Of a stretch of 64,000 nucleotides of DNA, positions 44,930-54,167 are shown piece by piece. The DNA comes from Halorubrum depositum (GTDB lineage: Archaea; Halobacteriota; Halobacteria; Halobacteriales; Haloferacaceae). The notes below the pieces were generated by a model. The model was not told the origin of the DNA. It did not search any database and saw only the letters and a list, made by a program, of their open reading frames with translations. The stretch's first letter is position 1; every line of letters begins with the position of its first letter. The position numbers and the translations under genes are program-made. The stretch spans positions 930,001 through 994,000 of the forward strand of contig NZ_VCNM01000002.1 in NCBI RefSeq assembly GCF_007671725.1, given 5' to 3'.

Positions 44930-45071
44930 TCGGCCTGCGGTAGGATCTGGTACCAGAACGCCTCCGGCGCTGGTGGGATCGCACGCTGAAATGAACGGGA
45001 GCTCTTGTGAACGGCCCGACGCACGACGGCGAGCGACCGCTACCCCCGGAGCGGTGATGGAGAGATAAAAA

Positions 45072-45995
45072 ATGGTAACGAAAGACGAAGTCATCGATCA
45101 GTACGACATCGAACCGATGGACGAGGCGGACAACGTGGACCTTTCCGAGGACGACCTCGAGAACGGGTCGAAGGGACAGCTCATCAAGCGCGCCGGTCAG
45201 CTGCGAGACCGACGCAACGAGCTGAACCAGATGGCCTCCGAGCGCGCCTCCAAGCGCGACGATCTCAACGCGAAGACGCGCGAGAAGGTCGACGAGGCCC
45301 AGGAACACCGCGAGAAGCGCGACGAGCTCAACGAGCAGGTCCAGGAGCACAAGGACAAGCGCAACGAGCTCAACGCCGAGGCCAACGAGCTGTTCGACGA
45401 GGTCGAGGACCTCAAACAGGACATGGAGCTCGGCTCCGGCAAGTCCATCGAGGAGCTCAAAGAGGAGATCGAAGACCTCGAGTTCCGGCAGCAGACCGAA
45501 GTCCTCGACGCCGAGGACGAGCGCGAGCTCATCGAGAAGATCGACGAGAAGCGCGAGAAGCTCGCCGAGAAGAAGGACAAGGTCGACGACACCAGCGAGC
45601 TCGACGAGCTGGTCGAGGAGGCCGAGGAGGTCCGGTCCGAGGCGTCCCAGCACCACCAGAAGGTGACGGAGCTCGCGGACAAGGCCCAGGAGCACCACAA
45701 CCAGATGATCGAGGCCTACCGCGAGGCCGACGACATCCGCGACGAGGCCGACGAGATGCACGAGCTGTTCGTGGAGGCCCAGGAGGCCGCCGACCGACAC
45801 CACGAGGACTTCGTGCGCGTCCAGAAGCGCCTGCGCGAGCTCGACAAGGAAGAGGAGCGCGAGCGCAAGGACGAGCGCGCGGAGAAGCGCGAGGAGGAGA
45901 AGGAGGAGGCCGAGGAGATCTACCAGAAGTTCAAGGAGGGCGAGACGCTCGACACCGAAGACCTGATGAAGCTCCAGAAGACCGGCCTGCTGTAA
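45072..45995 (+). CDS. Long coiled-coil protein (DUF7121/COG1340-like)
   Basis: A 307-residue, highly charged protein that is almost all heptad coiled coil from about residue 35 to 285 (Glu/Lys/Arg/Asp-rich, with repeated RDELNEQVQEHKDKRNELNAEA-like units). The C-terminal 25 residues (YQKFKEGETLDTEDLMKLQKTGLL) look conserved and less repetitive. It belongs with archaeal COG1340-type proteins of unknown function. It is cytoplasmic, with no signal or membrane segment. Unlike most genes here it appears to have a long leader and a ribosome-binding sequence. Confidence 0.8.
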   Translation: MVTKDEVIDQYDIEPMDEADNVDLSEDDLENGSKGQLIKRAGQLRDRRNELNQMASERASKRDDLNAKTREKVDEAQEHREKRDELNEQVQEHKDKRNELNAEANELFDEVEDLKQDMELGSGKSIEELKEEIEDLEFRQQTEVLDAEDERELIEKIDEKREKLAEKKDKVDDTSELDELVEEAEEVRSEASQHHQKVTELADKAQEHHNQMIEAYREADDIRDEADEMHELFVEAQEAADRHHEDFVRVQKRLRELDKEEERERKDERAEKREEEKEEAEEIYQKFKEGETLDTEDLMKLQKTGLL

Positions 45996-46106
45996 GTCGG
46001 ACCCCGATTTCCCCCGGTTTTGCGGTCTTTCCAATTCCGCCAGCGACGGCGTCGGGCTCAGTCGGGCCGACGAATCGCCGCCCGACGCCGATCCCCGCAG
46101 CGCCAC

Positions 46107-46114
46107 CATATAAA
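46107..46114 (+). promoter_or_regulatory. TATA box of sppA
   Basis: CCATATAAAC is centred about 27 bases before the ATG at 46138, indicating a leaderless transcript. Confidence 0.55.
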
Positions 46115-46137
46115 CGGCCGCGCCCCCAACCGACGGT

Positions 46138-47073
46138 ATGGAGAGCGACGCGCGTTCGGACGGACGGAACCTCCTCGCGGCCGCCGTGGTCGGCGCGACG
46201 GCGACGGTGGCCGGCAGGCGGCTCGTGGCCCGGCTCACCCGCGGGCGGTTCGGCGAGAGCGAAGAGTACAACGCGGGGAAGGTGACGGTCTCGGGACCGA
46301 TCCGACGCGACAAGGGGCGTCCCTCGCCGCTGTCGGGACCGGGGGGCACGACCGCCGACGACGTCGTCGAGCAGATCGAGGCGGCCGACGAGGACGAGGA
46401 CGTCGAGGCGCTCGTCGTCGAGCTCAACACGCCCGGCGGCGAGGTGCTCCCGAGTGACGACATCCGGCGCGCGGCCGCCGACTTCGACGGCCCCACGGTC
46501 GCGTACGCGACCGACACCTGCGCGTCCGGCGGCTACTGGATCGCGAGCGGCTGCGACGAGCTGTGGGCGCGCGACGCGAGCCTCGTCGGGTCCATCGGCG
46601 TCGTCGGCTCCCGGCCGAACGCCGCCGGGCTCGCCGACAAGCTCGGGATCTCCTACGAGCAGTTCACCGCCGGCGAGTACAAGGACGCCGGCGTCCCGCT
46701 GCGCGAGATCGAGGAGGACGAGCGGGAGTACCTCCAGGGGATCATCGACGGCTACTACGAGCAGTTCGTCGAGACCGTCAGCGAGGGACGCGACATGGAC
46801 CCCGAGGCGATCCGGGAGACGGAGGCGCGGGTGTACCTCGGCACCGACGCCCTCGAGATCGGGCTCGTCGACGAGCTCGGCACCGAGGGCGACGTCGAGG
46901 ATCGGCTCGGGGAGCTGATCGACGCGGAGCCGGAGGTCCGCGAGTTCACGCCCGACCGGGGGCTCGCGGAGCGGCTCGGCATCGGCGCGGAGCGCGTGGC
47001 GTTCGCCGCCGGCAGCGGCGTCGCGAGCGTCTTCGCGAGCGAAGGCGGCGACGTGGACGTCGAGCTGCGGTAG
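46138..47073 (+). CDS. sppA: Signal peptide peptidase SppA (S49 family)
   Basis: A 311-residue membrane-linked serine protease with the Ser-Lys dyad of the family: Ser130 in CASGGYWIA and Lys182 in GEYKDAG. The NTPGGEV loop (97-103) forms the oxyanion region, and GSIGVVGSRPN follows. A hydrophobic N-terminal stretch (about residues 11-30) may anchor it. It degrades leftover signal peptides or membrane protein fragments. It is one domain long, as in short archaeal/bacterial SppA. Confidence 0.9.
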   Translation: MESDARSDGRNLLAAAVVGATATVAGRRLVARLTRGRFGESEEYNAGKVTVSGPIRRDKGRPSPLSGPGGTTADDVVEQIEAADEDEDVEALVVELNTPGGEVLPSDDIRRAAADFDGPTVAYATDTCASGGYWIASGCDELWARDASLVGSIGVVGSRPNAAGLADKLGISYEQFTAGEYKDAGVPLREIEEDEREYLQGIIDGYYEQFVETVSEGRDMDPEAIRETEARVYLGTDALEIGLVDELGTEGDVEDRLGELIDAEPEVREFTPDRGLAERLGIGAERVAFAAGSGVASVFASEGGDVDVELR

Positions 47074-47155
47074 GGCGCGTGCCCGCCGCAGTGGGTCGAT
47101 CGGCGGCTCCGGCGGGCAGGGGACCCGCCCCCGGCGACCCCCTCGCCGACGGGGA

Positions 47156-47163
47156 GCTTTTTA
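47156..47163 (+). promoter_or_regulatory. TATA-like box of the DUF373 gene
   Basis: The T-rich CTTTTTATCC stretch is centred about 28 bases before the GTG at 47188, which supports GTG as the start and a leaderless transcript. Confidence 0.45.
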
Positions 47164-47187
47164 TCCGGGCGGATCGAGAGTCGAGGC

Positions 47188-48315
47188 GTGACGACGCTGG
47201 TCATCTGCATCGACCGCTCGGGGGCGATCGGGCGGGCCACCAACGTCCCGATGCCGGTCGCCGGCTGGGAGGCGGTCCGCTCGCTCGTCACCGACGCCGG
47301 GCTCAGCGACCCGGAGGACGCCAGCGTCAACTGTCTGCTCGAGTCGCTGCGGGTCGCCCGCGACCTCCGCGACGAGCGCGAGGAGGCGGTCGTCGCGGTC
47401 GTGTCGGCCGAGAGCGACACCGCCGTCGGCGCCGACCGCTCGATCGCCGCCCAGCTCGACGACCTCGTGGACCGGTACGACCCCCGCGCGGCGGTCGTCG
47501 TCGTCGACTCCGCGGAGGACGAGCAGGTGCTCCCGATCGTGGAGTCGCGGATGCCGGTCGACTCCGTCGACCGCGTCGTCGTCCGTCAGGCCCGCGACAT
47601 CGAGTCAACGTACTACCTCCTGAAGCAGTTCCTCGCCGACGAGCAGCTCCGGTCGACGATCCTCGTCCCGTTCGGCGTCGCCCTCCTGCTGTTGCCGGCG
47701 CTGTTCTACTGGTTCTCTCCCGCCGAGGCGGTCGCGGGCGTCGCGGGGCTGCTCGGCGCGGCGCTCCTCTACAAGGGGCTCGCGATCGACCGGTTCGTCG
47801 CCGGGATGCCGGAGCGGGTCCGGGAGGCGCTGTACGCCGGGCAGGTGTCGATCGTCACGTACGTCGTCGCCGCCGGGCTCGCGCTCGTGGGCGGCTTCTT
47901 CGGCGTGCTGTCGGCCTCGGAGCTCGCGAGCGCCCCCCGGATCGTGGAGGCGATGGAGTTCACCCACGCCGCCGTCCCGTGGTTCGCGGTCGCGGGCGTC
48001 ACCGCGGCCGTGGGGCGGCTCCTCGACGAGCTGATCCGCGACGAGGGGATCCGGACCCCCTACCTCAACCTCCCGTTCGTCATCGTCGCCGTCTCGCTCG
48101 TCGTCCGCGGGTTCGCGGGCTACTTCCTCGCGCAGGAGTCGGTGATCGACCCGTTCGAGCCGATCGGCGTCGGGGTGACCCCCGTCCAGCGGCTCGCGGG
48201 GTTCATCGTCGCGGGGATCGTCGTCTCGCTCGTCGGCGTCAAGCTCGCGAGCGACGTCGGGACGGAGACGCTGGAGGACGTCATCGACGCGGACCGAGAG
48301 ACGGACGGGAAGTGA
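47188..48315 (+). CDS. DUF373 family membrane protein
   Basis: A 375-residue protein. Residues 1-150 are a soluble domain (TTLVICIDRSGAIGR and RAAVVVVDSAEDEQVLPIVESRM); six or seven membrane helices follow from about 155 to 362. This layout is DUF373, an archaeal family of unknown function. The start is GTG. It is transcribed separately from sppA and ends 63 bases before aroE. Confidence 0.85.
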   Translation: MTTLVICIDRSGAIGRATNVPMPVAGWEAVRSLVTDAGLSDPEDASVNCLLESLRVARDLRDEREEAVVAVVSAESDTAVGADRSIAAQLDDLVDRYDPRAAVVVVDSAEDEQVLPIVESRMPVDSVDRVVVRQARDIESTYYLLKQFLADEQLRSTILVPFGVALLLLPALFYWFSPAEAVAGVAGLLGAALLYKGLAIDRFVAGMPERVREALYAGQVSIVTYVVAAGLALVGGFFGVLSASELASAPRIVEAMEFTHAAVPWFAVAGVTAAVGRLLDELIRDEGIRTPYLNLPFVIVAVSLVVRGFAGYFLAQESVIDPFEPIGVGVTPVQRLAGFIVAGIVVSLVGVKLASDVGTETLEDVIDADRETDGK

Positions 48316-48378
48316 GGGAAGGGACGACGCGGTGAGGGGATCGCGCCACTTTTCTCGGTCGCGGCCGCGTGAGCGCCC

Positions 48379-49203
48379 ATGGACGTGTACGGACTGATCG
48401 GGAACCCGGTCGAGCACTCGCTGTCGCCGCCGCTCCACGAGGCCGGCTACGAGGCGCTCGGGATCGACGCGCGCTACGTCACCTTCGAGCCCGAGGCCGA
48501 CGCGGCGGCCGCGGCGGTCGCGGGCGCCGCCGACCTCGGCGTCGCCGGGCTCAACGTCACGGTGCCGTTCAAGCGCGACGTCCTCGACGCGGTGGACGCC
48601 GCCCCCCTCGCCGAGCGCATCGGCGCGGTCAACACGGTCGACTTCGGGCCGCTGCGCGACGGCGACGCCGACCGCCCCCGCGGTCACAACACGGACGCGG
48701 CGGGCGTGCAGCGAGCGTTCGCGCGCCACGACGTGGAACTCGACGGCCGGGCGGCGGTCGTCGTCGGGGCCGGCGGTGCGGGACGGGCGGCGGCGTTCGC
48801 GCTGGCGGACGCGGGCGCGAACGTCCACGTGGCGAACCGCACCGCCGAGCGAGCCGTCTCGCTGGCCGAGGCGGTTCCCCGGGCGACCGGCGGCGGCCTC
48901 GACGACCTCGGCGAGCGCGTCGCCGGCGCGGACGTGCTGGTCAACGCGACCAGCGTCGGCATGGAGGCCCCCGGGGAGACGCCGGTGCCCGCGGCGCACC
49001 TCCACGGCGACCTAGCCGTCCTCGACGCGGTGTACGCGCCGATCGAGACGCGGCTCCTGCGGGAGGCCGCCGACGCGGGCGCGACGACGGTCGACGGGGC
49101 GTGGATGCTGCTGTTCCAAGGCGTCGAGGCGTTCGAGATCTGGACCGACCGGGAGGCGCCCGTCGACGCGATGAACGCGGCGCTGCGGGCCGAGTTGGAG
49201 TAG
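48379..49203 (+). CDS. aroE: Shikimate dehydrogenase
   Basis: A 274-residue NADP-dependent enzyme of the shikimate pathway. Substrate residues lie in [18 protein letters not shown] (7-24), [14 protein letters not shown] (catalytic Lys about residue 64) and [11 protein letters not shown]. The NADP-binding loop is [13 protein letters not shown] (about 131-143), followed by ANRTAERA; the C-terminal [14 protein letters not shown] motif is conserved. It acts two steps before the aroA product of this window. Confidence 0.95.
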   Translation: MDVYGLIGNPVEHSLSPPLHEAGYEALGIDARYVTFEPEADAAAAAVAGAADLGVAGLNVTVPFKRDVLDAVDAAPLAERIGAVNTVDFGPLRDGDADRPRGHNTDAAGVQRAFARHDVELDGRAAVVVGAGGAGRAAAFALADAGANVHVANRTAERAVSLAEAVPRATGGGLDDLGERVAGADVLVNATSVGMEAPGETPVPAAHLHGDLAVLDAVYAPIETRLLREAADAGATTVDGAWMLLFQGVEAFEIWTDREAPVDAMNAALRAELE

Positions 49204-49231
49204 GCGCGGAGCGTCCGAGAGCGTCGGTCTT

Positions 49232-49690
49232 CTAGATGAGTCCGGGGGTCGCCAGCAGCCCGGCGGTGACGACGAGCGCCACGGAGAGCCCGGCGGCGCC
49301 GTAGAGGAACGGCTTCGCCTCGCGCGCGGGCTCGCGGAGCTTCCCGGCGTCGAGCCCGTCGGTCAGCTTCCCGCTCGCGACCTCGACGAGCCCGGTGATC
49401 AGGAACCAGAGCGCGATCATCGTCAGGACGAGGTGGCCGCGGCCGGTCCCGGTGAGCGACTCGAAGGTGTACAGCGTCCCCGCCATGTGGCCGCCGGACG
49501 CGAGGAAGGCGAGGGCCGCGATCCGGGTGATCCATCGGAGTCGGCCGACGATCGCCCCGAGGGCGTCGCCGTCCACGTCGCCGCGGAGCGCCGGCGGGAG
49601 CACGGCGAGGGTGACGAACAACACGCTGCCGGTCCAGAGGACCGCGAAGCCGACGTGGAGCGACCACACGACCGGGTTGACGATATCCAT
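49232..49690 (-). CDS. Four-helix membrane protein (CopD-like)
   Basis: A 152-residue protein with four hydrophobic helices. His residues in WSLHVGFAVLWTGSVLFVTLAVLPPAL and SGGHMAGTLY resemble those of CopD/DUF4149-type membrane domains that may bind metal or heme. MDIVNPVVWSLH is the likely N-terminus, since a TATA box sits 28 bases upstream of that ATG; eight more residues are possible from 49714. The function is uncertain. Confidence 0.68.
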   Translation of the reverse strand: MDIVNPVVWSLHVGFAVLWTGSVLFVTLAVLPPALRGDVDGDALGAIVGRLRWITRIAALAFLASGGHMAGTLYTFESLTGTGRGHLVLTMIALWFLITGLVEVASGKLTDGLDAGKLREPAREAKPFLYGAAGLSVALVVTAGLLATPGLI

Positions 49691-49713
49691 ATCCGTCGGA
49701 AGGACCGACGCCA

Positions 49714-49722
49714 CTTATAAAC
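49714..49722 (-). promoter_or_regulatory. TATA box of the CopD-like gene
   Basis: On the minus strand GTTTATAAG is centred about 28 bases before the ATG at 49690. It decides the start in favour of 49690 over 49714. Confidence 0.6.
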
Positions 49723-49786
49723 AGGCGAGACGGGGTCGCCGGACGCCGGGGGCGGCCAGGGACGGGGAACGGGCGACGGCGAGGGT

Positions 49787-49796
49787 TTTTAAATAT
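49787..49796 (+). promoter_or_regulatory. TATA box of the helix-hairpin-helix gene
   Basis: TTTTAAATAT is centred about 28 bases before the ATG at 49819, indicating a leaderless transcript. Confidence 0.6.
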
Positions 49797-49818
49797 CCCA
49801 CGTTCGTATGCTTCGTCG

Positions 49819-50352
49819 ATGGCCCTACTGCAGAAAATCAAGGAGAAACTCGGGTTCGGGACCGGCCGCGCCGAACGCGACGAAACGGAGACGGAAGTGA
49901 CCGTCGAGAGCGACCCCGAGCAGGGATCGGAGTCGGAGCCGGAACCGGCGAGCGACGCCGGTGAGGCGGCCCCGGACGAGGGAGCGGACGGCGACGAACC
50001 GGTCGCCGCGGAGACTGAGGCGGCCGCATCGACCGATTCGCTGGTCGACGAGGAGGGCGCCGCCGAGGATCCGTCCCAGGCGGCCGAGCCGGCGGAAGCG
50101 GCGGGGGTCGCAGACGAGGAGGTTGACGACGAGGAAGTCGAGGTCGACGACGAAGAGGTCGAGGTCGACCAGCCGGGCACCGACGTCGAGGAACTCAAGG
50201 GGATCGGCCCGGCGTACGCCGAGCGGCTGGCCGAGATCGGGATCGGGAGCGTCGAGGACCTCGCGGCCGCCGACGTCGACGCGGTCGCGGAGGGCGCCAG
50301 CGTCGGCGAGAGCCGCGCCGCGACGTGGATCGAACGGGCGAACGAGTTCTGA
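49819..50352 (+). CDS. Acidic protein with C-terminal helix-hairpin-helix domain
   Basis: A 177-residue protein. The N-terminus [14 protein letters not shown] is a short amphipathic helix, followed by about 100 residues of Glu/Asp/Ala-rich, probably disordered sequence with a duplicated DDEEVEV motif. The last 60 residues form a HhH_5-like DNA-binding fold ([34 protein letters not shown]). The function is not known; such modules often bind DNA or other HhH proteins. It lies 46 bases before pabB. Confidence 0.75.
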   Translation: MALLQKIKEKLGFGTGRAERDETETEVTVESDPEQGSESEPEPASDAGEAAPDEGADGDEPVAAETEAAASTDSLVDEEGAAEDPSQAAEPAEAAGVADEEVDDEEVEVDDEEVEVDQPGTDVEELKGIGPAYAERLAEIGIGSVEDLAAADVDAVAEGASVGESRAATWIERANEF

Positions 50353-50398
50353 GGCCGCCGACCGCAACTGTTTCGTCGCGCCCGCCGAACCGACCCAC

Positions 50399-52174
50399 AT
50401 GCAGCGATCGGTACACACCGACCGGGACCGCTTCCGCGAGGTCGCCGCCGCGGCGCCCGCGGGGACTCGGGTCCCGGTCGAGCGCCGGGTCGCCGTCGAC
50501 GACCCCTTCGCGGCCTACCGCCGGGCCCGCGACGGCCCCGGCGGCTTCTGCTACGAGACCACCGGCGGGCAGTCCGGGTGGGGGTACTTCGGCGTCGACC
50601 CGGTCGAGCGGCTGACCGTCTCGGGCGAGGCGGTCGTCGCGGCGGGGGGCGACGAGGACGGCGCGTCGCTCGGCGGCGCATCCGACGGCTCGGACGCCGG
50701 CGGCCGGAGCCCGACCGGCGACTACCGCCGCCCGAGCCCAACGCTCGCGGCGCTCCAAGGGCTCCTCGACGGGGAGCGCCTCGCGCGCGGCGACTGCGAC
50801 GTCCCCTACCCCTGCGGCGCGTTCGGCTGGCTCTCCTACGACGTCGCCCGCGAGCTGGAGTCGTTCCCGGCCCCCGCACCGACGGGTCCCGGCGCGGTCG
50901 ACGACCGTGATCTCCCGCGACTCCAAGTCGGCGTCTTCGACCGGGTCGCGGCGTGGGAGTGTCCGGTCGCCGGGAGGGACGAAGGGGACGGCGACGACGC
51001 CGAGACCGAGACTTCGGGCGCGGACGAGGCACCACCCGTCACGCTCCGCGTGACCGCCTGTCCGCGCGTCCCCGCTGGCCTCGACGACCCGGCCGCCGAC
51101 CGCGACGCCCTCGACGCGCTGTTCGACGCGGGGGCGTCGCGGGCGGGCGACCTGATCGACCGGATCGAGACCGGCGACCCCGGCGTCGGCCCGGCGCCCG
51201 ATCCGGACGCGTCGACGGCGACCTTCGAGAGCGACGTGGGCCGCGAGGGGTACGCCGAGGCGGTCCGCCGGGTGAAGGGGTACGTCCGCGACGGCGACAC
51301 CTTCCAGGCGAACGTCTCGCAGCGCCTCCGGGCGCCGGCCGCGGTCCACCCGGTGGAGGCGTACGACGCGCTCCGGACGGTGAACCCGGCGCCGTACTCC
51401 GGGCTGATCGAGTTCTCGCGGGAGGCGGACGAGGGCGGTGGCGGCGACGTCCCATCCGGGGTCGACCTCGTGAGCGCGAGCCCGGAGCTCCTCTTGGAGC
51501 GCGTCCCGACCGACGACTCCGACCGGGGCGCCCGACTCGTGACGGAGCCCATCGCCGGGACGCGGCCGCGGGGGGCGACGGCCGACGACGACGACGCACT
51601 CGAAGCGGAGCTGACCGACGACGCGAAGGAGCGCGCGGAGCACGCGATGCTCGTTGACTTGGAGCGCAACGACCTCGGGAAGGTCTCCCGGTTCGGCACG
51701 GTCGACGTCGCGGAGTACCGCCGCGTCGACCGGTACAGCGAGGTGATGCACCTCGTGAGCGTCGTCGAGGGCGAGGCGCGCCCGGACGTGGGGGTCGCCG
51801 ACGCGGTCGCGGCCTGTTTCCCCGGCGGGACGATCACGGGCGCCCCGAAGCCGCGGACGATGGAGATCATCGACGAGCTGGAGGCGACGCGACGGGGGCC
51901 GTACACCGGCTCGATGCTCGCCGCCGGCTTCGACGGCCGCGCGACGCTGAACATCGTCATCCGGACGCTGGTCCGGCACGCCGCGGCGTACCACCTGCGC
52001 GTCGGCGCCGGGATCGTCCACGACTCCGAGCCCGACGCGGAGTACGAGGAGACGCTCGACAAGGCGCGAGCGCTCGTGACCGCCATCGACGAGGCGCTCG
52101 CGGCGGGCGAGATGGCGGTGAACGAAGCCCGAGCCGCGAGCGACGCGGAGGGACCGGAGGCGAGCGATGACTGA
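50399..52174 (+). CDS. pabB: Aminodeoxychorismate synthase component I
   Basis: A 591-residue chorismate-using enzyme. The C-terminal chorismate-binding domain (about 270-570) has [13 protein letters not shown], the catalytic region [50 protein letters not shown] and RGPYTGSM. It makes 4-amino-4-deoxychorismate with PabA. The relative TrpE is excluded by context: pabA and pabC follow, with eight-base overlaps. Two acidic low-complexity inserts (about residues 80-115 and 178-205) make it long. The ATG at 50399 starts [10 protein letters not shown]; the upstream frame is the shadow of the HhH gene. Confidence 0.88.
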   Translation: MQRSVHTDRDRFREVAAAAPAGTRVPVERRVAVDDPFAAYRRARDGPGGFCYETTGGQSGWGYFGVDPVERLTVSGEAVVAAGGDEDGASLGGASDGSDAGGRSPTGDYRRPSPTLAALQGLLDGERLARGDCDVPYPCGAFGWLSYDVARELESFPAPAPTGPGAVDDRDLPRLQVGVFDRVAAWECPVAGRDEGDGDDAETETSGADEAPPVTLRVTACPRVPAGLDDPAADRDALDALFDAGASRAGDLIDRIETGDPGVGPAPDPDASTATFESDVGREGYAEAVRRVKGYVRDGDTFQANVSQRLRAPAAVHPVEAYDALRTVNPAPYSGLIEFSREADEGGGGDVPSGVDLVSASPELLLERVPTDDSDRGARLVTEPIAGTRPRGATADDDDALEAELTDDAKERAEHAMLVDLERNDLGKVSRFGTVDVAEYRRVDRYSEVMHLVSVVEGEARPDVGVADAVAACFPGGTITGAPKPRTMEIIDELEATRRGPYTGSMLAAGFDGRATLNIVIRTLVRHAAAYHLRVGAGIVHDSEPDAEYEETLDKARALVTAIDEALAAGEMAVNEARAASDAEGPEASDD

Positions 52175-52847
52175 CGCGTCGTGGCCCGATCCCGGCGGGG
52201 CCGCCGATGCCGCGGGCGGCACGGCCGACGCCGCGACCGGCTGGCGACCCGGCGCCGGCGACGCCGACGCCCGGGTGCTCGTCGTCGACAACTACGACTC
52301 GTTCGCGTACAACCTCGTCCAGTACGTGGGCGAGGTCGCCGGCGCGGTCGCGGTCCGGCGGAACGACGCGGTCGACCTCGCCGGGATCCGCGCGCTCGAT
52401 CCCGACGGCGTCGTCGTCTCGCCGGGGCCGGGCACCCCGGCGGAGGCGGGCGTCTCGACCGCCGTCTTCGACCTTGCTCGTCCCGTCCTCGGCGTCTGTC
52501 TCGGCCACCAGGCGCTGTGCGCGAACCGCGGGAGCCGGGTGCGCCACGCCCCGGAGGTCGTCCACGGGAAGCCGTCGACGATCACCCACGACGGCTCTGG
52601 CGTCTTCGCCGGGCTCCCAGACCGGCTCCGGGTCGGGCGGTATCACTCGCTGTGCGTCGAGCGCGGCGACCTCCCCGACGAGCTCGTCGAGACGGCTCGC
52701 ACCGAGGACGAACGGGAGGTCGTGATGGGCGTGCGCGACCGCAAGCGCCCCCACATCGGCGTGCAGTTCCACCCCGAGAGCATCCTCACGCCGCGGGGGA
52801 AGGCGATGGTGGCGAACTTCGTGGAGGGGTGCGAGACGCATGAGTGA
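52167..52847 (+). CDS. pabA: Aminodeoxychorismate synthase component II (glutamine amidotransferase)
   Basis: A 226-residue class I glutamine amidotransferase. The nucleophile is Cys111 ([10 protein letters not shown]) and the other catalytic residues are His202 and Glu204 (VQFHPES). [16 protein letters not shown] at 38-53 is the family N-terminus, preceded by a 35-residue Ala/Gly/Asp-rich extension. It supplies ammonia to PabB. It overlaps pabB by eight bases and pabC by eight bases. Confidence 0.9.
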   Translation: MTDASWPDPGGAADAAGGTADAATGWRPGAGDADARVLVVDNYDSFAYNLVQYVGEVAGAVAVRRNDAVDLAGIRALDPDGVVVSPGPGTPAEAGVSTAVFDLARPVLGVCLGHQALCANRGSRVRHAPEVVHGKPSTITHDGSGVFAGLPDRLRVGRYHSLCVERGDLPDELVETARTEDEREVVMGVRDRKRPHIGVQFHPESILTPRGKAMVANFVEGCETHE

Positions 52848-53745
52848 GGAACTTCAATACCACGTCGACGGCGAGGTCGTGCCCGCCAGCGAGGCGACGG
52901 TCTCGGTCGAGGACCGCGGGTTCGCCTACGGCGACGCCGCCTTCGAGACGATGCGCGCGTACGGCGGCGCCGTCTTCCGGTGGGAGGACCACGCCACCCG
53001 GCTCGCCGACACCTGCGACACCCTCGGGCTCGATCACGATCTCGCGGACGCGGACCTGAAGGCCCGGATCGACGAGACGCTCGCCGCGAACGACCTCGCC
53101 GACGCCTACGTGAAGCTCTCGATCACCCGCGGCGTCCAGCCCGGCACGCTCGACCCGAAACCGGCGGTCGACCCGACCGTCGTCGTCATCGCGAAGCCGC
53201 TCCCCCGGGGGGGCATCGACTCGGAGCCGGTCCACGACGGGCCGGCCGCCGTCCAGACGACGAAGACGCGCAAGCCCTCCTCTCGCGCGCTCCCGGCCGA
53301 CGCGAAGACGCACAACTACCTCAACGGAATCCTCGCACGGCTGGAGCTCCGGGTCACCGGCGCCGACGAGGCGCTCATGCTCGACCCCGCCGGCGACGTC
53401 GCGGAGGGCGCGACCGCGAACGTCTTCTTCGCGGACGGGACCGCCCTCAAGACGCCCTCGCTCGACGGGCCGATCCTCCCCGGCGTCACCCGCCGGACCG
53501 TGATCGAGATCGCCGAGGAGGAGGGGATCCCGGTGGAGGAGGGGACGTACGCGCCGGACGCGGTCCGCGAGGCCGACGAGGTCTTCCTCACCAACTCGAC
53601 GTGGGAGATCCGGCCCGTCGAGACGGTCGACGGCCTCGCGGTCGACGGCGACGGCGAGGGCGTCGAGGGGCCCCTGACGACCCTGCTCTCGCGGCTGTTC
53701 GACCGACGCGTGGAGGAGCGCTACTACGACGGCGAGCGGCTGTAG
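52840..53745 (+). CDS. pabC: Aminodeoxychorismate lyase (class IV aminotransferase fold)
   Basis: A 301-residue PLP enzyme. The PLP lysine is Lys156 (DAKTHNYLNG); other class IV marks are VSVEDRGFAYGDAAFETMRAY at the N-terminus, EGATANVFF and LPGVTRRTVIEIA. The family includes branched-chain aminotransferases; the overlap with pabA and the pabB-pabA-pabC order point to release of 4-aminobenzoate for folate or pterin cofactors. Confidence 0.85.
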   Translation: MSEELQYHVDGEVVPASEATVSVEDRGFAYGDAAFETMRAYGGAVFRWEDHATRLADTCDTLGLDHDLADADLKARIDETLAANDLADAYVKLSITRGVQPGTLDPKPAVDPTVVVIAKPLPRGGIDSEPVHDGPAAVQTTKTRKPSSRALPADAKTHNYLNGILARLELRVTGADEALMLDPAGDVAEGATANVFFADGTALKTPSLDGPILPGVTRRTVIEIAEEEGIPVEEGTYAPDAVREADEVFLTNSTWEIRPVETVDGLAVDGDGEGVEGPLTTLLSRLFDRRVEERYYDGERL

Positions 53746-53757
53746 TCGGCGGCGTTT

Positions 53758-54050
53758 GTTTATATGAACACAGCGGTGGCGCGCCCCGGTGAGCGGCCCG
53801 GAGGGCCGCGAACCGACGGTGCGAGGGAGTCGGTCGCCGTAGGCGACCGACGAGGCTGGGGAGGCGTGAGGCGCGGTTGCGGTGCGGTCGGGCGGGACTC
53901 AAAGGGGCAGTCGCGAGGCGGTCGCAGGCGACGTAAGCACCGCAGGGAGCGAACGGAGTGAGCGACTGAGGGCACAGCGAGCGTGCGACCGCCTCGCGAC
54001 TGGGGCTTTGGAGGTGTTCGCCGTCGATCCAGTATCAATCATTTATAAGC
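53758..54050 (+). repeat. Dispersed structured element, copy C (full length)
   Basis: A noncoding element between pabC and the Rieske gene. Hairpin 1 is GCGGCCC-GGA-GGGCCGC (53793-53809), flanked by GA on both sides and then GGT/ACC. Hairpin 2 is GTCGGTCGCC-GTA-GGCGACCGAC (53829-53851), perfect. The long arm pairs 53908-53926 with 53984-54002, 19 perfect bases, extended after a GGG/GGG internal loop by CAAAG/CTTTG. The right box CGATCC is followed by ATTTATAA. It has no gene; frames inside are spurious. Copies A and B share all the boxes. Confidence 0.88.
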
Positions 54051-54167
54051 GATTGGTTGGAGCTTCGGGGGTGCTCTCTGTGGGTCACCGCTCGGCAACA
54101 CCCGACGTTCGAGCCCGGTCCCAGCCGCTATCACAGCGTTCAAACCCGGCGCAGGCCACGAAAATAT

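Noticed and set aside
54100-54165. Two tRNA T-loop-like sequences (GTTCGAGCC, GTTCAAACC) upstream of the Rieske gene
   Set aside because: No matching acceptor, D or anticodon stems can be drawn around them, so no tRNA is supported.
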